Positions 15,647 through 24,216 of a stretch of DNA of 64,000 nucleotides are shown piece by piece. Position 1 is the stretch's first letter. Each line of letters starts with the position of its first letter. A program made the translations under genes and the position numbers. The stretch is from Nocardioides marmoribigeumensis. GTDB taxonomy: Bacteria; Actinomycetota; Actinomycetes; Propionibacteriales; Nocardioidaceae. Below the pieces are notes generated by a model, which was given only the letters and a program-made list of their open reading frames with translations, made no database searches and had not been told where the DNA came from. The stretch is from contig NZ_JAVDYG010000001.1 of the NCBI RefSeq assembly GCF_031458325.1, forward strand, positions 2,976,001-3,040,000, written 5' to 3'.

Positions 15647-16288
15647 ATGAGCCACTTCACCTGGCTTCCGGCCAACCAGGCAGCGACGGAGGACGTCGAG
15701 GCGGTCTTCGCGACCGGGGGAGCGCACAAGTGCCGGTGCCAGGCGCTGAAGGTTCCGGGCTGGATCTGGCGCGACACCACCCAGGAGGAACGGGACGCCG
15801 CCCTGCTGGAGCAGACCGCCTGCGGCACCAGCGGGCCGACGTCGGGCCTGGTCGGCTACGTCGACGGTGAGGCGGCCGGCTGGGTCGCGGTCGAGCCGCG
15901 GGAGAACTACCCCAGGCTGTGGAGCCGGAAGCAGGCGTGGATGCGGACGGACCCCGACCTCGAGCGCGTCTGGTCGGTCGTGTGCTTCGTCGTGCGCCAG
16001 GGCTGGCGCCGGACGGGACTGATGTACGAGCTCGCCGGCGCCACGGTCGAGTACGGCGAGCAGGTCGGCGCCCGCGTCCTGGAGGGCTACCCGATCGAGC
16101 CGCCGCCCGGCGGGAGGGTGATCTGGGACGAGGCCTCGGTCGGGCTGGTGCAGGTGTTCCTCGAGGCCGGCTACGAGGTGGTGGCCTGGCCCACCGTGCG
16201 GAGGAGGGTGGTGCGGCGGCAGCTGGCACCGGTCGCTCTCAGTGGCGAGGGTCGTCGGCGCGGAACCGGGCCCGGAGCCAGCTGTTGA
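15647..16288 (+). CDS. GNAT-family N-acetyltransferase
   Basis: 213 residues. The acetyl-CoA binding core is recognisable: strand VWSVVCFVVRQGWRRTGLMYELAGATVEYGE (in sections around residues 108-140), where the QGWRRTGL loop corresponds to the pyrophosphate-binding Q/RxxGxG/A motif, followed by ARVLEGYPIEP and a final strand with VQVFLEAGYEVV. The N-terminus carries a short cluster of Cys residues (HKCRCQAL) that may bind metal. The substrate cannot be predicted. The 3' end overlaps the convergent small gene by 50 bp. The promoter appears leaderless. Confidence 0.85.
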   Translation: MSHFTWLPANQAATEDVEAVFATGGAHKCRCQALKVPGWIWRDTTQEERDAALLEQTACGTSGPTSGLVGYVDGEAAGWVAVEPRENYPRLWSRKQAWMRTDPDLERVWSVVCFVVRQGWRRTGLMYELAGATVEYGEQVGARVLEGYPIEPPPGGRVIWDEASVGLVQVFLEAGYEVVAWPTVRRRVVRRQLAPVALSGEGRRRGTGPGASC

Positions 16289-16523
16289 TCCCCGGTGCCA
16301 GGCCCTTGGCCTTCGGCAGGTCGGCGACGGGAGCGACGGTGAGGGCGACGCCGTCGGGCAGGGCCCACTTGAGCTCGTGGTAGACCGCCGACAGCGTGTC
16401 GTCGGAGTCCACGAAGGCCAGCCCGCCGGCGGCGACCACGACCTCCCGCCAGGGCCCGGCCAGGTCGGTGGCGGGGTCGAGCTCGTGGAGGTCGGCCGAG
16501 GTCCAGGCGACGTACACCGTCAT
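16239..16523 (-). CDS. Conserved-looking hypothetical protein, 94 residues
   Basis: A compact 94-residue protein (MTVYVAWTSADLHELDP start) with alternating hydrophobic strands and one helix (TLSAVYHELKWAL). It has no signal peptide, membrane segment or motif I can assign. Codon bias (GC-rich third positions) fits a real gene, and the ATG start lies in a gap between two other genes. It overlaps the convergent acetyltransferase by 50 bp. Function unknown. Confidence 0.65.
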   Translation of the reverse strand: MTVYVAWTSADLHELDPATDLAGPWREVVVAAGGLAFVDSDDTLSAVYHELKWALPDGVALTVAPVADLPKAKGLAPGINSWLRARFRADDPRH

Positions 16524-16559
16524 CGCGCCAGTCTGCCCTGCGGAGCGCCGCCGCCCGGG

Positions 16560-17441
16560 TCAGGCCGCCGTGCGGCCGTTCGGCGTACGACGGAGGGGTG
16601 CGAACCGCCACCAGGCGACGGCGGCCAGGACCAGGAGGAGGTTCTGGAACAGGCCGACCTCGCCGGCGAACCAGCCGCTGTGCTCGGTGTCCGTGGTGAG
16701 CGGGCCGACCACGTGGTAGAGCCCGGCGTTGACCATCGCGTGCACCACCAGACCCGGCCAGATGCCCCACCGCAGCTGCATGCTCGCGAGGATCGCGCCC
16801 AGCGCGGCGGTGCCGATCGTGAACGACGTGAGGGCGAACCACAGGGGCGTCCCGGCCGGTGTGCCACCGAGGAACAGCATGAGCGGCCAGTGGAACATCC
16901 CCCAGACCAGGCCGGTGGCGAGCACGACCGTGCGCGGTCCGGCGACCTCCGCGAGGCGGGTGGTCATCAGGCCTCGCCAGCCGAGGTCCTCGCCGAGCGC
17001 GAGGACGACGTACGGCAGGCCGAGGACCGTGCAGCCGAGCACCGCCAGCAGGCCGAGCTCGCCGCCGTCGAAGCCGGCCAGTCCGAAGGTCCACACGAGG
17101 ACGCCTGCCAGGACCGTCGGCAGCAGGCCGACCGCCCACGCGATCGCGAGCGTGCGGGCCGGTGGGCGACGGAAGCCGAGCGGCGCTCGTCGGCCGCGGG
17201 GCGTGGTGGCGCGGGCGACCAGGGCACCGATGGTGGGGAAGAGCGCCTGGCCGTACATCGAGAGCTGGCCCAGGGCGCTGGCGTCCTCGATGTGCCGCAC
17301 GTCCACGCCCTCGGCCAGGCCGGCGGTGGTGCTGAGCGCGAGCAGGGAGAACGTCGTGCCGAGGAAGACCGCCACCTCGCGGGTGGCGTCCGAGCGCGGC
17401 GAGGCCGGCGTCTCGTGGCGGGCGGTGTCGAGCTGGGTCAT
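16560..17441 (-). CDS. CPBP-family intramembrane metalloprotease (Abi/CAAX-like)
   Basis: 293 residues with about seven to eight hydrophobic helices. The CPBP motifs are visible: motif 1 GEDLGWRG (Glu-Asp where most members have Glu-Glu, followed by the conserved Arg), motif 2 WGMFHWPLML with the metal His, and motif 3 LVVHAMVNAG. Members are membrane-embedded glutamyl-type proteases involved in peptide processing, bacteriocin self-immunity or protein scaffolding. ATG at 17441 has AAAGG upstream. It lies 46 bp downstream of the cupin gene on the same strand, so they are probably one transcript facing away from the SARP regulator. Confidence 0.85.
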   Translation of the reverse strand: MTQLDTARHETPASPRSDATREVAVFLGTTFSLLALSTTAGLAEGVDVRHIEDASALGQLSMYGQALFPTIGALVARATTPRGRRAPLGFRRPPARTLAIAWAVGLLPTVLAGVLVWTFGLAGFDGGELGLLAVLGCTVLGLPYVVLALGEDLGWRGLMTTRLAEVAGPRTVVLATGLVWGMFHWPLMLFLGGTPAGTPLWFALTSFTIGTAALGAILASMQLRWGIWPGLVVHAMVNAGLYHVVGPLTTDTEHSGWFAGEVGLFQNLLLVLAAVAWWRFAPLRRTPNGRTAA

Positions 17442-17487
17442 GGTCGTGCCTTTCTTGTCTGTCTGATGAGAAGTGAGGAGCGGTGGG

Positions 17488-17958
17488 TCAGGGGAGGAGG
17501 CCTGGCAGCAGCGCGACGCGGTGCTCCTGGGCCAGGGCGAGCAGCAGGCCCGGGTCCTCGGCGGCGAGACGGTCCTCGTGCAGCAGGAGGTGCTCGGCCC
17601 CGGCGGGGGCGACGAGGACGAGGACGACGGAGTCGGTGAGCGCGCGGTAGCGGTGGCTCGTGCCGGGCGGCACGTGCAGCACCGCCGAGGCGCCGACGAC
17701 CTGCTCGCCGTCGGCACCCGCGACCGCGACCTCGCCCTCGAGCACCACGTAGACGACGTCGTCGTCGGTGTGCCGGCGGGGCGGGACCTCCGCGCCCGCC
17801 GCGAGCTCGCGCACGAGCACGGCGAGACGACCTTGCGTCCGGTCGCCCGAGACCAGCAGTCGGTCGCCCGCGCGGGCCGGCCGAGCCGGATAGGGTGACC
17901 CGGCCATGCGTGGATCGGTGTCCGGGAGCCAGTTGCTCGCTGCTGCCTGCTCGTCCAT
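17488..17958 (-). CDS. Small single-domain cupin protein
   Basis: 156 residues from ATG 17958; an alternative ATG at 17907 would give 139 residues but has no ribosome site. One cupin fold is evident: PPRRHTDDDVVYVVLEGEVAV (motif 1, with His and Glu) and LHVPPGTSHRYRAL (motif 2, with His), matching a metal- or ligand-binding beta barrel. The C-terminal helix is Leu/Glu-rich. Cupins of this size often sense small molecules or isomerise sugars. Here the cupin precedes a CPBP protease and faces the SARP/AAA regulator across a 72-bp gap, suggesting it belongs to that regulon. Substrate unknown. Confidence 0.8.
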   Translation of the reverse strand: MDEQAAASNWLPDTDPRMAGSPYPARPARAGDRLLVSGDRTQGRLAVLVRELAAGAEVPPRRHTDDDVVYVVLEGEVAVAGADGEQVVGASAVLHVPPGTSHRYRALTDSVVLVLVAPAGAEHLLLHEDRLAAEDPGLLLALAQEHRVALLPGLLP

Positions 17959-17980
17959 GGCCCCACCGTCACGCCTCGCG

Positions 17981-18022
17981 CTGGGAGCCCACTGGGACGT
18001 CACTGGGACGGCGACCGGGACG
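17981..18022. promoter_or_regulatory. Four direct repeats (CTGGGA / CCGGGA core) at 11-12 bp intervals: candidate SARP operator
   Basis: CTGGGA starts at 17981, 17992 and 18003 and a CCGGGA variant at 18015, giving spacings of 11, 11 and 12 bp. SARP regulators bind heptameric direct repeats with exactly this one-turn spacing. The repeats lie between the divergent cupin and SARP genes, ending 8 bp before the SARP GTG. They could serve autoregulation or activation of the cupin-CPBP pair. The binding itself is inferred. Confidence 0.5.
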
Positions 18023-18030
18023 GGCCGGTC

Positions 18031-21000
18031 GTGCTGAGCTTCGCGCTGCTCGGACCCCTCGAGGTGCGCCGCGACGGTGTCCCGGTCGACCTCGGGCCCC
18101 GCCGCCACGTCGAGCTGCTCTCCCTGCTGCTGGTGCGGCCGCGCACCGTGGTGCCGGCCGACACGCTGGTCGAGCAGCTGTGGGACGGCCGGCCGCCGGC
18201 GACGGCGGCCAACACGCTGCAGGGGTACGTCGCGGGGCTGCGTCGCGCGCTCGAGCCCGGCCGTGCGGCCAGGCAGCCCGCGCAGGTGCTGGTGACCCAC
18301 CCGCTGGGCTACAGCCTCGCGGTGCCGGACGACGCCGTCGACCTCGCCGACTTCCGCCGCGGCGTCGCGGCCGCCAGGGCCTCGGGCGACCCGGCGGCGG
18401 TGCGCGAGGCCCTCACGTTGTGGCGCGGGCCCGCCCTCGCCGACGTCGCCGACGCCGCCTGGGCCGCACCCGTGCTGCGCGCCCTGGAGGAGGAGCGGCT
18501 CGCCGCGGAGGAGCTGCACGCCGACCTGGCCCTGGCGAGCGCTGAGGACCCCGCCCGCCTCGTGCCGCGGCTGCAGCGCCTCCTCGCCGACCACCCCCTG
18601 CGTGAGCGGACCGCGGCGCTGCTGATGCGTGCGCTCTACCGCAGCGGTCGCCAGGCCGAGGCGCTCGCCGTCGCCCGGGAGACCCGCCGGCACCTGGGGG
18701 AGGAGCTCGGGCTCGACCCCGGCGCCGAGCTGCGCGAGCTCGAGGTCGCGGTCCTGCGGCAGGACGACGCCCTGCTCCGGGCCGCGCCGGCGAGCCCGCT
18801 CGCGACGGCGCCCTCCGGTCCGGCGACGACAGCGACGAGCGACCCCGTGGACGCGGTGCCCGGCCGGACCGGCGAGCTGGCCGCGCTGACGGCCGCCGCC
18901 GAGCGGGCCCTCGGGGGCACGACCTCGGTCGTGCTGGTCACCGGCGAGGCCGGGATCGGCAAGACCCGGCTGGTCGAGGGGCTCCTCGGGACGCTGAGGG
19001 ACGTCCGCGTGCTCACCGGCCGGTGCTCGGACCTGGAGGGGACGCCGGCGTACTGGCCCTGGCGGCAGGTGCTCTCCCGTCTCGGCGGCGCGCCGGGCCC
19101 CGCGGGCACCGGCTCCGCAGAGGTCGGCGAGTCCCGCTTCGAGCAGGCCCTGGCGCTGGCCGACCGCCTGCGTGCCGATGCGGCCCAGCAGCCCGTCGTG
19201 GTCGTGCTGGAAGACCTCCACTGGGCCGACGCGCCGTCGCTGGAGCTGCTCGAGCTCGTGCTGGCCGAGGTGCGCGGCGCCCGGGTGCTGCTCGTGCTCA
19301 CCGCCCGCGGACCCTCCGTCGACGCGCGCCTGACCCGCGTGCTCGGTGCGCTCGGCCGTCACCCGCACGCCACTCGGGTCGACCTCGCGGCCCTGGACGC
19401 GGACGCCATCGCCGCGGCCGTCCGTGAGGTCGCCGGCGCCGCGCCGCCCGCGGAGGCGGTGGAGGAGATCGGGGAGCGCAGCGGCGGCAACCCGTTCCTC
19501 GCCCGCGAGCTGGCCCGGCTGCTCGACGCCGACGGGCGCCTGCGCGCGGGCGTCCCCGTGGCCGTGCGCGACGTGCTCCGGCTGCGCACCTCCGTGCTGC
19601 CCGAGCGGGCGCGGGACCTGCTCGCGGCGGGGGCCGTGCTCGGTCGCGACTTCGCCGAGCGCACCGCCGCGGCCATGGTGGACCTCGGACCGGACGAGAC
19701 GGTCGCCGCGGTCGAGGCGTCCCTCTCGGCGGGGCTGCTGGTCGAGCCGCTGCCGGGTCGTCTGCGGTTCGCCCACGCGCTGACCCACGAGGCCGCCCGC
19801 GCCGACCTGTCCGGCGCACGCGCGGCCTCCCTCCACGGACGCGCTGCCGCCGCGCTGGCCGAGCGCGAGCAGCCGCCGGCCGGGGTCCTCGCCCACCACC
19901 TCCTGCGCGCCCGTGACCCCGCCGGGGTCGACGCTGCCGTGGCCGCCGCCGAGCAGGACCTCGCCGAGCTCGCCCCGCAGCCCGCCCTCGAGCTGCTCGA
20001 CCACGCCGCCCTGGTGGCCTCGGGTGTGACCGTCCCGGCCGAGCTCCTCGACCGGGTGACGCTGCTGCGGGGCATCGCCCTGGCCCGGCTCGGCCGGCTC
20101 GACGAGAGCCGCGAGGTCCTCATCGCGACCGCCGAGGCCGCCGATGCGCGCGGCGACCACGCCCTGCTCGCCCGCGCCGCCCTGGCGATGGCCGCCGACG
20201 GCGAGGTCGCGGGCTACTGGACGATGCTCGCCCCGGTCACCGGTGACCCCGACCGGACGGTCCGCTGGCTCCGACGGACCCTCGATGCCCTTGCCGGCAA
20301 GACGATCGAGGGCGACGCAGCGGCTGACCTCGTGTCGCTGCGGTCGGCGCTCGCCACCCAGCTCGCCGTCACCGGGCGGCCCGACCCCGAGCTCGCGGAG
20401 CGCGCGCTGGGGGACGCCCACGGGCTCGACGCCGACCACCGCACCCGCGCGCTGACGGCCCGGTGGGCCACGCTGTGGACGCCCGCCCACGTGCCCGAGC
20501 GGCTCGCGGTCGCCCGCGAGCTGGTGTCACTGGCCGGCCGCCACGTCCAGAGTCGCCTGGCCGCTCGGCACCTGCTCGGCACGGCGTTGCTCGAGGCCGG
20601 GGACCTCGCCGGGAGCGACGCGGAGGTCGCGGCCCTCGCGGCGGAGGTCGAGCGCCTCCGCGACCCCGACTTCGCGCTGCTCGTGGTGTGGTGGCGCGCG
20701 ATGCGTGCCCTGATGAGCGGCGACCTCGCCGGTGCGGAGGCCACCTCGGCCGAGCTGCAGGCCCGACTCGACGGGGCGCACGGGCAGGCGGCCGCGACCG
20801 CGATGCTCAGCCAGGGCACGGTGTCGGGCATCGTCGCGTGGGAGCGCGGGCTCCTCGGCCACGCTGCCGCGGACCTCGATGCCCAGAGCTACACACACCA
20901 CCCCGGCATGCAGGTCGTGCGGGCGCTCGCCCACGCGCAGGCCGGCGACGCCGCCACGGCCCACCGCATCCTCGACGAGACGCTCGGACCCGACCTGAGC

Positions 21001-21405
21001 CTCATCGGTGACGACCCCATCTCGGTCTCGCCGCTCGTGCTCGCGACCGAGGTCCTCGCGGTGGCGGGGGACCGCGGACAGGCGGGTGCGCTGCTCGCGC
21101 GCCTGTCGTCGTACGCCGGAGCGGTGGTCGTCTTCGCCCCGGGGGCCGTGTGCCTGGGGGCCGGCACGCTCTACACCGGCACCGCGGCCGCGCTGGCAGG
21201 TGACCTCGACCGGGCCCGGACCGACCTCGCGGACGCGGTGGCGCGCAACCGCGCCCTCGGCGCCGTGCCGTTCCTGGTCAGGTCGCTGACCCGGCTGGCG
21301 TGGGTGCTGGAGCGTCAGGGTGACGGGGACTCGGCGGGCCTGCGCGACGAGGCGACCCGGCTCGCGGGGTCGCTCGGGCTCACGGTGGCGCGCTTCCCGG
21401 GCTGA
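18031..21405 (+). CDS. Large SARP/AfsR-like transcriptional regulator (winged helix - BTAD - AAA ATPase - TPR-like)
   Basis: 1,124 residues, GTG start. Residues ~1-95 are an OmpR-type winged helix (FALLGPLEVRRDGVPVDLG; TLVEQLWDGRPPATAANTLQ). Residues ~96-245 are the bacterial transcriptional activation domain (LYRSGRQAEALAVARETRRHLGEELGLDP in part). From ~290 there is an AAA-type ATPase with Walker A GEAGIGKTRL and Walker B VVVVLEDLHWAD. The remaining ~500 residues are helical repeats of TPR kind. AfsR/SARP proteins activate secondary-metabolite or stress operons and use ATP hydrolysis to control activity. No biosynthetic cluster adjoins it; the divergent cupin-CPBP operon is the likeliest local target, and the direct repeats just upstream are candidate binding sites. 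Confidence 0.9.
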   Translation: MLSFALLGPLEVRRDGVPVDLGPRRHVELLSLLLVRPRTVVPADTLVEQLWDGRPPATAANTLQGYVAGLRRALEPGRAARQPAQVLVTHPLGYSLAVPDDAVDLADFRRGVAAARASGDPAAVREALTLWRGPALADVADAAWAAPVLRALEEERLAAEELHADLALASAEDPARLVPRLQRLLADHPLRERTAALLMRALYRSGRQAEALAVARETRRHLGEELGLDPGAELRELEVAVLRQDDALLRAAPASPLATAPSGPATTATSDPVDAVPGRTGELAALTAAAERALGGTTSVVLVTGEAGIGKTRLVEGLLGTLRDVRVLTGRCSDLEGTPAYWPWRQVLSRLGGAPGPAGTGSAEVGESRFEQALALADRLRADAAQQPVVVVLEDLHWADAPSLELLELVLAEVRGARVLLVLTARGPSVDARLTRVLGALGRHPHATRVDLAALDADAIAAAVREVAGAAPPAEAVEEIGERSGGNPFLARELARLLDADGRLRAGVPVAVRDVLRLRTSVLPERARDLLAAGAVLGRDFAERTAAAMVDLGPDETVAAVEASLSAGLLVEPLPGRLRFAHALTHEAARADLSGARAASLHGRAAAALAEREQPPAGVLAHHLLRARDPAGVDAAVAAAEQDLAELAPQPALELLDHAALVASGVTVPAELLDRVTLLRGIALARLGRLDESREVLIATAEAADARGDHALLARAALAMAADGEVAGYWTMLAPVTGDPDRTVRWLRRTLDALAGKTIEGDAAADLVSLRSALATQLAVTGRPDPELAERALGDAHGLDADHRTRALTARWATLWTPAHVPERLAVARELVSLAGRHVQSRLAARHLLGTALLEAGDLAGSDAEVAALAAEVERLRDPDFALLVVWWRAMRALMSGDLAGAEATSAELQARLDGAHGQAAATAMLSQGTVSGIVAWERGLLGHAAADLDAQSYTHHPGMQVVRALAHAQAGDAATAHRILDETLGPDLSLIGDDPISVSPLVLATEVLAVAGDRGQAGALLARLSSYAGAVVVFAPGAVCLGAGTLYTGTAAALAGDLDRARTDLADAVARNRALGAVPFLVRSLTRLAWVLERQGDGDSAGLRDEATRLAGSLGLTVARFPG

Positions 21406-21414
21406 GCGACGCGG

Positions 21415-22593
21415 TCAGCCCGCGGCGTGGGCGAGGCGGCGGTCGACGTACGCCGGGCTGAGGACGTGCTCGAGCGCGAGGAGCCCCGAGCCGACGAGCC
21501 CGGCCATCTCGCCGTGCGTGGACTCGAGGATCGCGAGGTCCTTGGTGGCGAAGGCGGTCGCGTTGGCGTAGAGGGTCTCGCGCAGGCCGGCGGCGAACGT
21601 GTCGTAGGCCGGCGCCATGTCGCCGCCGATCACGACGGCCGTCGGGTTGAGCAGCGTCACCGCGGTGGCGAGGACCTCGCCGACCCGGCGCCCGGCGTCG
21701 CGGACCAGCGTCCGGGCCACGGGGTCGCCCGAGCGGACCAGCGCCACGAGGTCGCGGACGTGGCCCACCGACCGGCCCTGCTCGTTCATCGTCTGCACGA
21801 GCGCCCACCCCGCCGCGACCGTCTCCAGGCAGCCGCGCTCGCCGCACCGGCAGGGGAGGTCGCCGGCTGCTGCGGAGCGGGCGTGCCCGAGCTCCCCGGC
21901 CGCGCCGCGCCCGCCGTGGAGGATGCGGCCGCCGGCGACGACGCCGACGCCGAGGCCGGTCGAGGCCTTCACCGCGATCAGGTCGGTGTGGTGTCGCAGG
22001 TGGCCGTCGCGCTCGGACAGCGCGAGCACGAGGACGTCGTTGTCGAAGACGGCGGGGACTGCGCCCAGCTCGGAGAGGTACGGCGCCAGCGCCACCCCGT
22101 CCCAGCTCGGGAGCAGCGGGGTGGCCGTGCTCGCGCCGCGGTCGCGGTCCACGATGCCCGGCATGCTGCAGCCGGTGCCGCGCAGGTCCTCGGGGGAGCG
22201 GCCGACCGAGGCGAGCACGGCCCGCAGCCGGTCGACGACGAGCGCCATCACCCGGTCGGGGCCGACCGTGACGTCGAGCGGCTCCTCGACGTGGCCGAGC
22301 AGCGTGCCGCCGAGGTCGCAGACGCCGACCTGCACCCGCGACCGGCCGAGCGCGACCGTGCCGACGACCCCTGCCGAGGTGTCGAGGGCCAGCTGCACGG
22401 GCGGCCGCCCGCCGGTCGAGGGGCCGAGCTCGCCCTCGAGCACCAGCCCGAGGTCACGGAGCGCGGCGACCCGCGCGTTGACCGCCGTGCGCGACAGGCC
22501 GGTGAGGCGGGTGACCTCGGCGCGCGTGGTCGCCTCGCCGGCACGGATGAGGGCGAGGACGGCTCCGGCGGAGGTCCCGGGGGCATCGGGCAT
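21415..22593 (-). CDS. ROK-family transcriptional repressor (NagC/XylR-like)
   Basis: 392 residues, ATG at 22593. Residues ~1-65 are a winged helix (TRAEVTRLTGLSRTAVNARVAALRDLG). The rest is a ROK sugar-kinase-like fold with the FDNDVLVLALSE strand, a VKASTGLGVGVVAGG phosphate loop, GAAGELGHARS and the ROK zinc motif CRCGERGCLE. ROK repressors respond to a sugar or sugar phosphate. It diverges from zwf-edd-eda across 132 bp containing a palindrome, so it probably controls the Entner-Doudoroff operon and itself. The effector could be glucose, gluconate or a 6-phosphate; the sequence does not say which. Confidence 0.88.
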   Translation of the reverse strand: MPDAPGTSAGAVLALIRAGEATTRAEVTRLTGLSRTAVNARVAALRDLGLVLEGELGPSTGGRPPVQLALDTSAGVVGTVALGRSRVQVGVCDLGGTLLGHVEEPLDVTVGPDRVMALVVDRLRAVLASVGRSPEDLRGTGCSMPGIVDRDRGASTATPLLPSWDGVALAPYLSELGAVPAVFDNDVLVLALSERDGHLRHHTDLIAVKASTGLGVGVVAGGRILHGGRGAAGELGHARSAAAGDLPCRCGERGCLETVAAGWALVQTMNEQGRSVGHVRDLVALVRSGDPVARTLVRDAGRRVGEVLATAVTLLNPTAVVIGGDMAPAYDTFAAGLRETLYANATAFATKDLAILESTHGEMAGLVGSGLLALEHVLSPAYVDRRLAHAAG

Positions 22594-22616
22594 GGAGACA
22601 TCCAACCAGGGGTGGC

Positions 22617-22640
22617 GTGCGAACCTCGGAGGCTTCGCAC
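22617..22640. promoter_or_regulatory. Inverted repeat GTGCGAA-N10-TTCGCAC, probable ROK operator
   Basis: Perfect 7-bp arms (22617-22623 and 22634-22640) around a 10-bp spacer lie 24 bp upstream of the repressor start and upstream of the zwf promoter, in a 132-bp divergent gap. An A8 run follows at 22641-22648, striking in this genome, and may ease melting or bending. Assignment to the ROK protein is by position. Confidence 0.5.
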
Positions 22641-22658
22641 AAAAAAAAGCAGAAGGGG

Positions 22659-22688
22659 TTACAGAATCGGTCAGAAGTCGTCTAGCGT
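22659..22688 (+). promoter_or_regulatory. Putative zwf-edd-eda promoter (TTACAG-18-TAGCGT)
   Basis: TTACAG (22659-22664) and TAGCGT (22683-22688) are separated by 18 bp, and the stretch is unusually AT-rich for the window. Transcription would start near 22695, leaving a ~30-nt leader with GGGAG just before the zwf GTG. Confidence 0.5.
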
Positions 22689-22725
22689 GGGTGGCTCCAC
22701 CTCCGTCACCCCTTCGGGAGACTCC

Positions 22726-24216
22726 GTGCAGGACCCGACCACCCCGATCTCTGCCCCGCCCCGCCCCTGCGACTTCGTCGTCATCGGTGGCACCGGCGAC
22801 CTGGCGGTGCGCAAGCTGCTCCCCGCCCTCCTCCACTGCGACGACGACGACCGGCTCAGCCCCGACTCGCGCGTGGTCGGCCTCTCCCTCGCCGGCCTCG
22901 ACACCGCGGCCTACCGCGCCAAGGTGCGCGGCGAGCTCGCCGACGTCGACGTCCCCGACTCGACCCTCGACCGCTTCCTCGAGCGCGTCTCCTACGCCTC
23001 CCTCGACTTCCAGGACCCCGCCGGCTGGGAGGTCGTCCGCCCGATGCTGGGCGGCGACGACGGCGACGACTCACGAGTGCGCGTGTTCTACCTGGCCATC
23101 GCCCCCGCGCTCTTCGGCCCGGTCTGCCGACGCCTGCGCGAGGCCGGCCTGGTCACCGCCGACAGCCGCGTGGTGCTCGAGAAGCCGATCGGCTCCGACC
23201 TCGCCTCGAGCCAGGACATCAACGACGCCGTCGGCGAGGTCTTCGACGAGCAGCAGATCTTCCGCATCGACCACTACCTCGGCAAGGAGAGCGTGCAGAA
23301 CCTCCTCGTGACGAGGTTCGGCAACACCTTCCTCGAGCCGCTGTGGAACTCCACCTGGATCGACCACGTGCAGATCACCGTCGCCGAGACCCTCGGGGTC
23401 GGTGCGCGGGCGGGCTACTACGACTCCGCGGGCGCGCTGCGCGACATGGTGCAGAACCACCTGCTCCAGCTGCTCTGCCTGGTCGCGATGGAGCCCCCGA
23501 CGTACGTCGACCGCGAGACCGTCCGCGACGAGAAGCTCAAGGTCCTGCAGGCCCTCCGCCCGCTCGACGAGGGGGACCTCGGCGGCAGCGTCGTGATCGG
23601 TCAGTACGCCGCCGGCCTGGTCGACGGCCAGGCCGTGCCGTCCTACCTCACCGAGGTCGACGACCCCTCCTCGCGCACCGAGACCTTCGTCGCGATGAAG
23701 GCCCACGTCGACAACTGGCGCTGGGCCGGCGTGCCGTTCTACCTCCGCACCGGCAAGCGGATGGACCGCGGCTGCTCGGAGATCGTGATCACCTTCAAGC
23801 CCGTGCCGCACCGGATGTTCCCCGGCAACGGCGACCCGGAACCCAACCGCCTGGTCATCCAGCTCCAGCCCGAGGAGGGCATGAAGCTGCACATCACGAC
23901 CAAGGAGCCCGGCCCCGGCGGCATGCGCCTGCGTCGTGCGTCGCTCGACCTCTCCTACGCCGAGTCGTACGGCGGCCGCCTCCCGCTGGCCTATGAGCGC
24001 CTGCTCACCGACGTCGTCCGGGGGAGCACGACGCTCTTCATGCGCCGCGACGAGGTCGAGGCCGCGTGGACGTGGCTCGAGCCGCTGCTCACGGCGTGGC
24101 AGTCCCCGGGCCGCACGCGCCCCAAGTCCTACCCCGCCGGCACCCCCGGCCCCATCGCCGCGACCACGCTCATCGAGCGGGACGGCCGCGCCTGGCACGA
24201 GAGCGCCACCTCATGA
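22726..24216 (+). CDS. zwf: Glucose-6-phosphate 1-dehydrogenase
   Basis: 496 residues, the family length. It oxidises glucose-6-phosphate to 6-phosphogluconolactone with NAD(P)+ in the cytosol. The dinucleotide motif [14 protein letters not shown] opens the protein (~residues 17-30), and the active-site sequence [10 protein letters not shown] is at ~180-189, with the catalytic His in the DHYLGKE block and FYLRTGKRM further on. GTG at 22726 is preceded by GGGAG. The stop overlaps the edd start (ATGA), so it is the first gene of a three-gene Entner-Doudoroff operon. No phosphogluconolactonase is encoded nearby, so lactone opening is spontaneous or the enzyme lies elsewhere. Divergent from the ROK repressor. 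Confidence 0.95.
   Translation: MQDPTTPISAPPRPCDFVVIGGTGDLAVRKLLPALLHCDDDDRLSPDSRVVGLSLAGLDTAAYRAKVRGELADVDVPDSTLDRFLERVSYASLDFQDPAGWEVVRPMLGGDDGDDSRVRVFYLAIAPALFGPVCRRLREAGLVTADSRVVLEKPIGSDLASSQDINDAVGEVFDEQQIFRIDHYLGKESVQNLLVTRFGNTFLEPLWNSTWIDHVQITVAETLGVGARAGYYDSAGALRDMVQNHLLQLLCLVAMEPPTYVDRETVRDEKLKVLQALRPLDEGDLGGSVVIGQYAAGLVDGQAVPSYLTEVDDPSSRTETFVAMKAHVDNWRWAGVPFYLRTGKRMDRGCSEIVITFKPVPHRMFPGNGDPEPNRLVIQLQPEEGMKLHITTKEPGPGGMRLRRASLDLSYAESYGGRLPLAYERLLTDVVRGSTTLFMRRDEVEAAWTWLEPLLTAWQSPGRTRPKSYPAGTPGPIAATTLIERDGRAWHESATS

Noticed and set aside
17488-20490. A 1,000-codon minus-strand frame opposite the SARP regulator
   Set aside because: Only its last ~156 codons (the cupin) look like protein; the rest is antisense to the SARP gene and rich in Gly, Arg, Gln and His.
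21415-22593. Glucokinase function for the first ROK gene
   Set aside because: It has a clear N-terminal winged helix and divergent orientation to a sugar operon, so it is read as a repressor.
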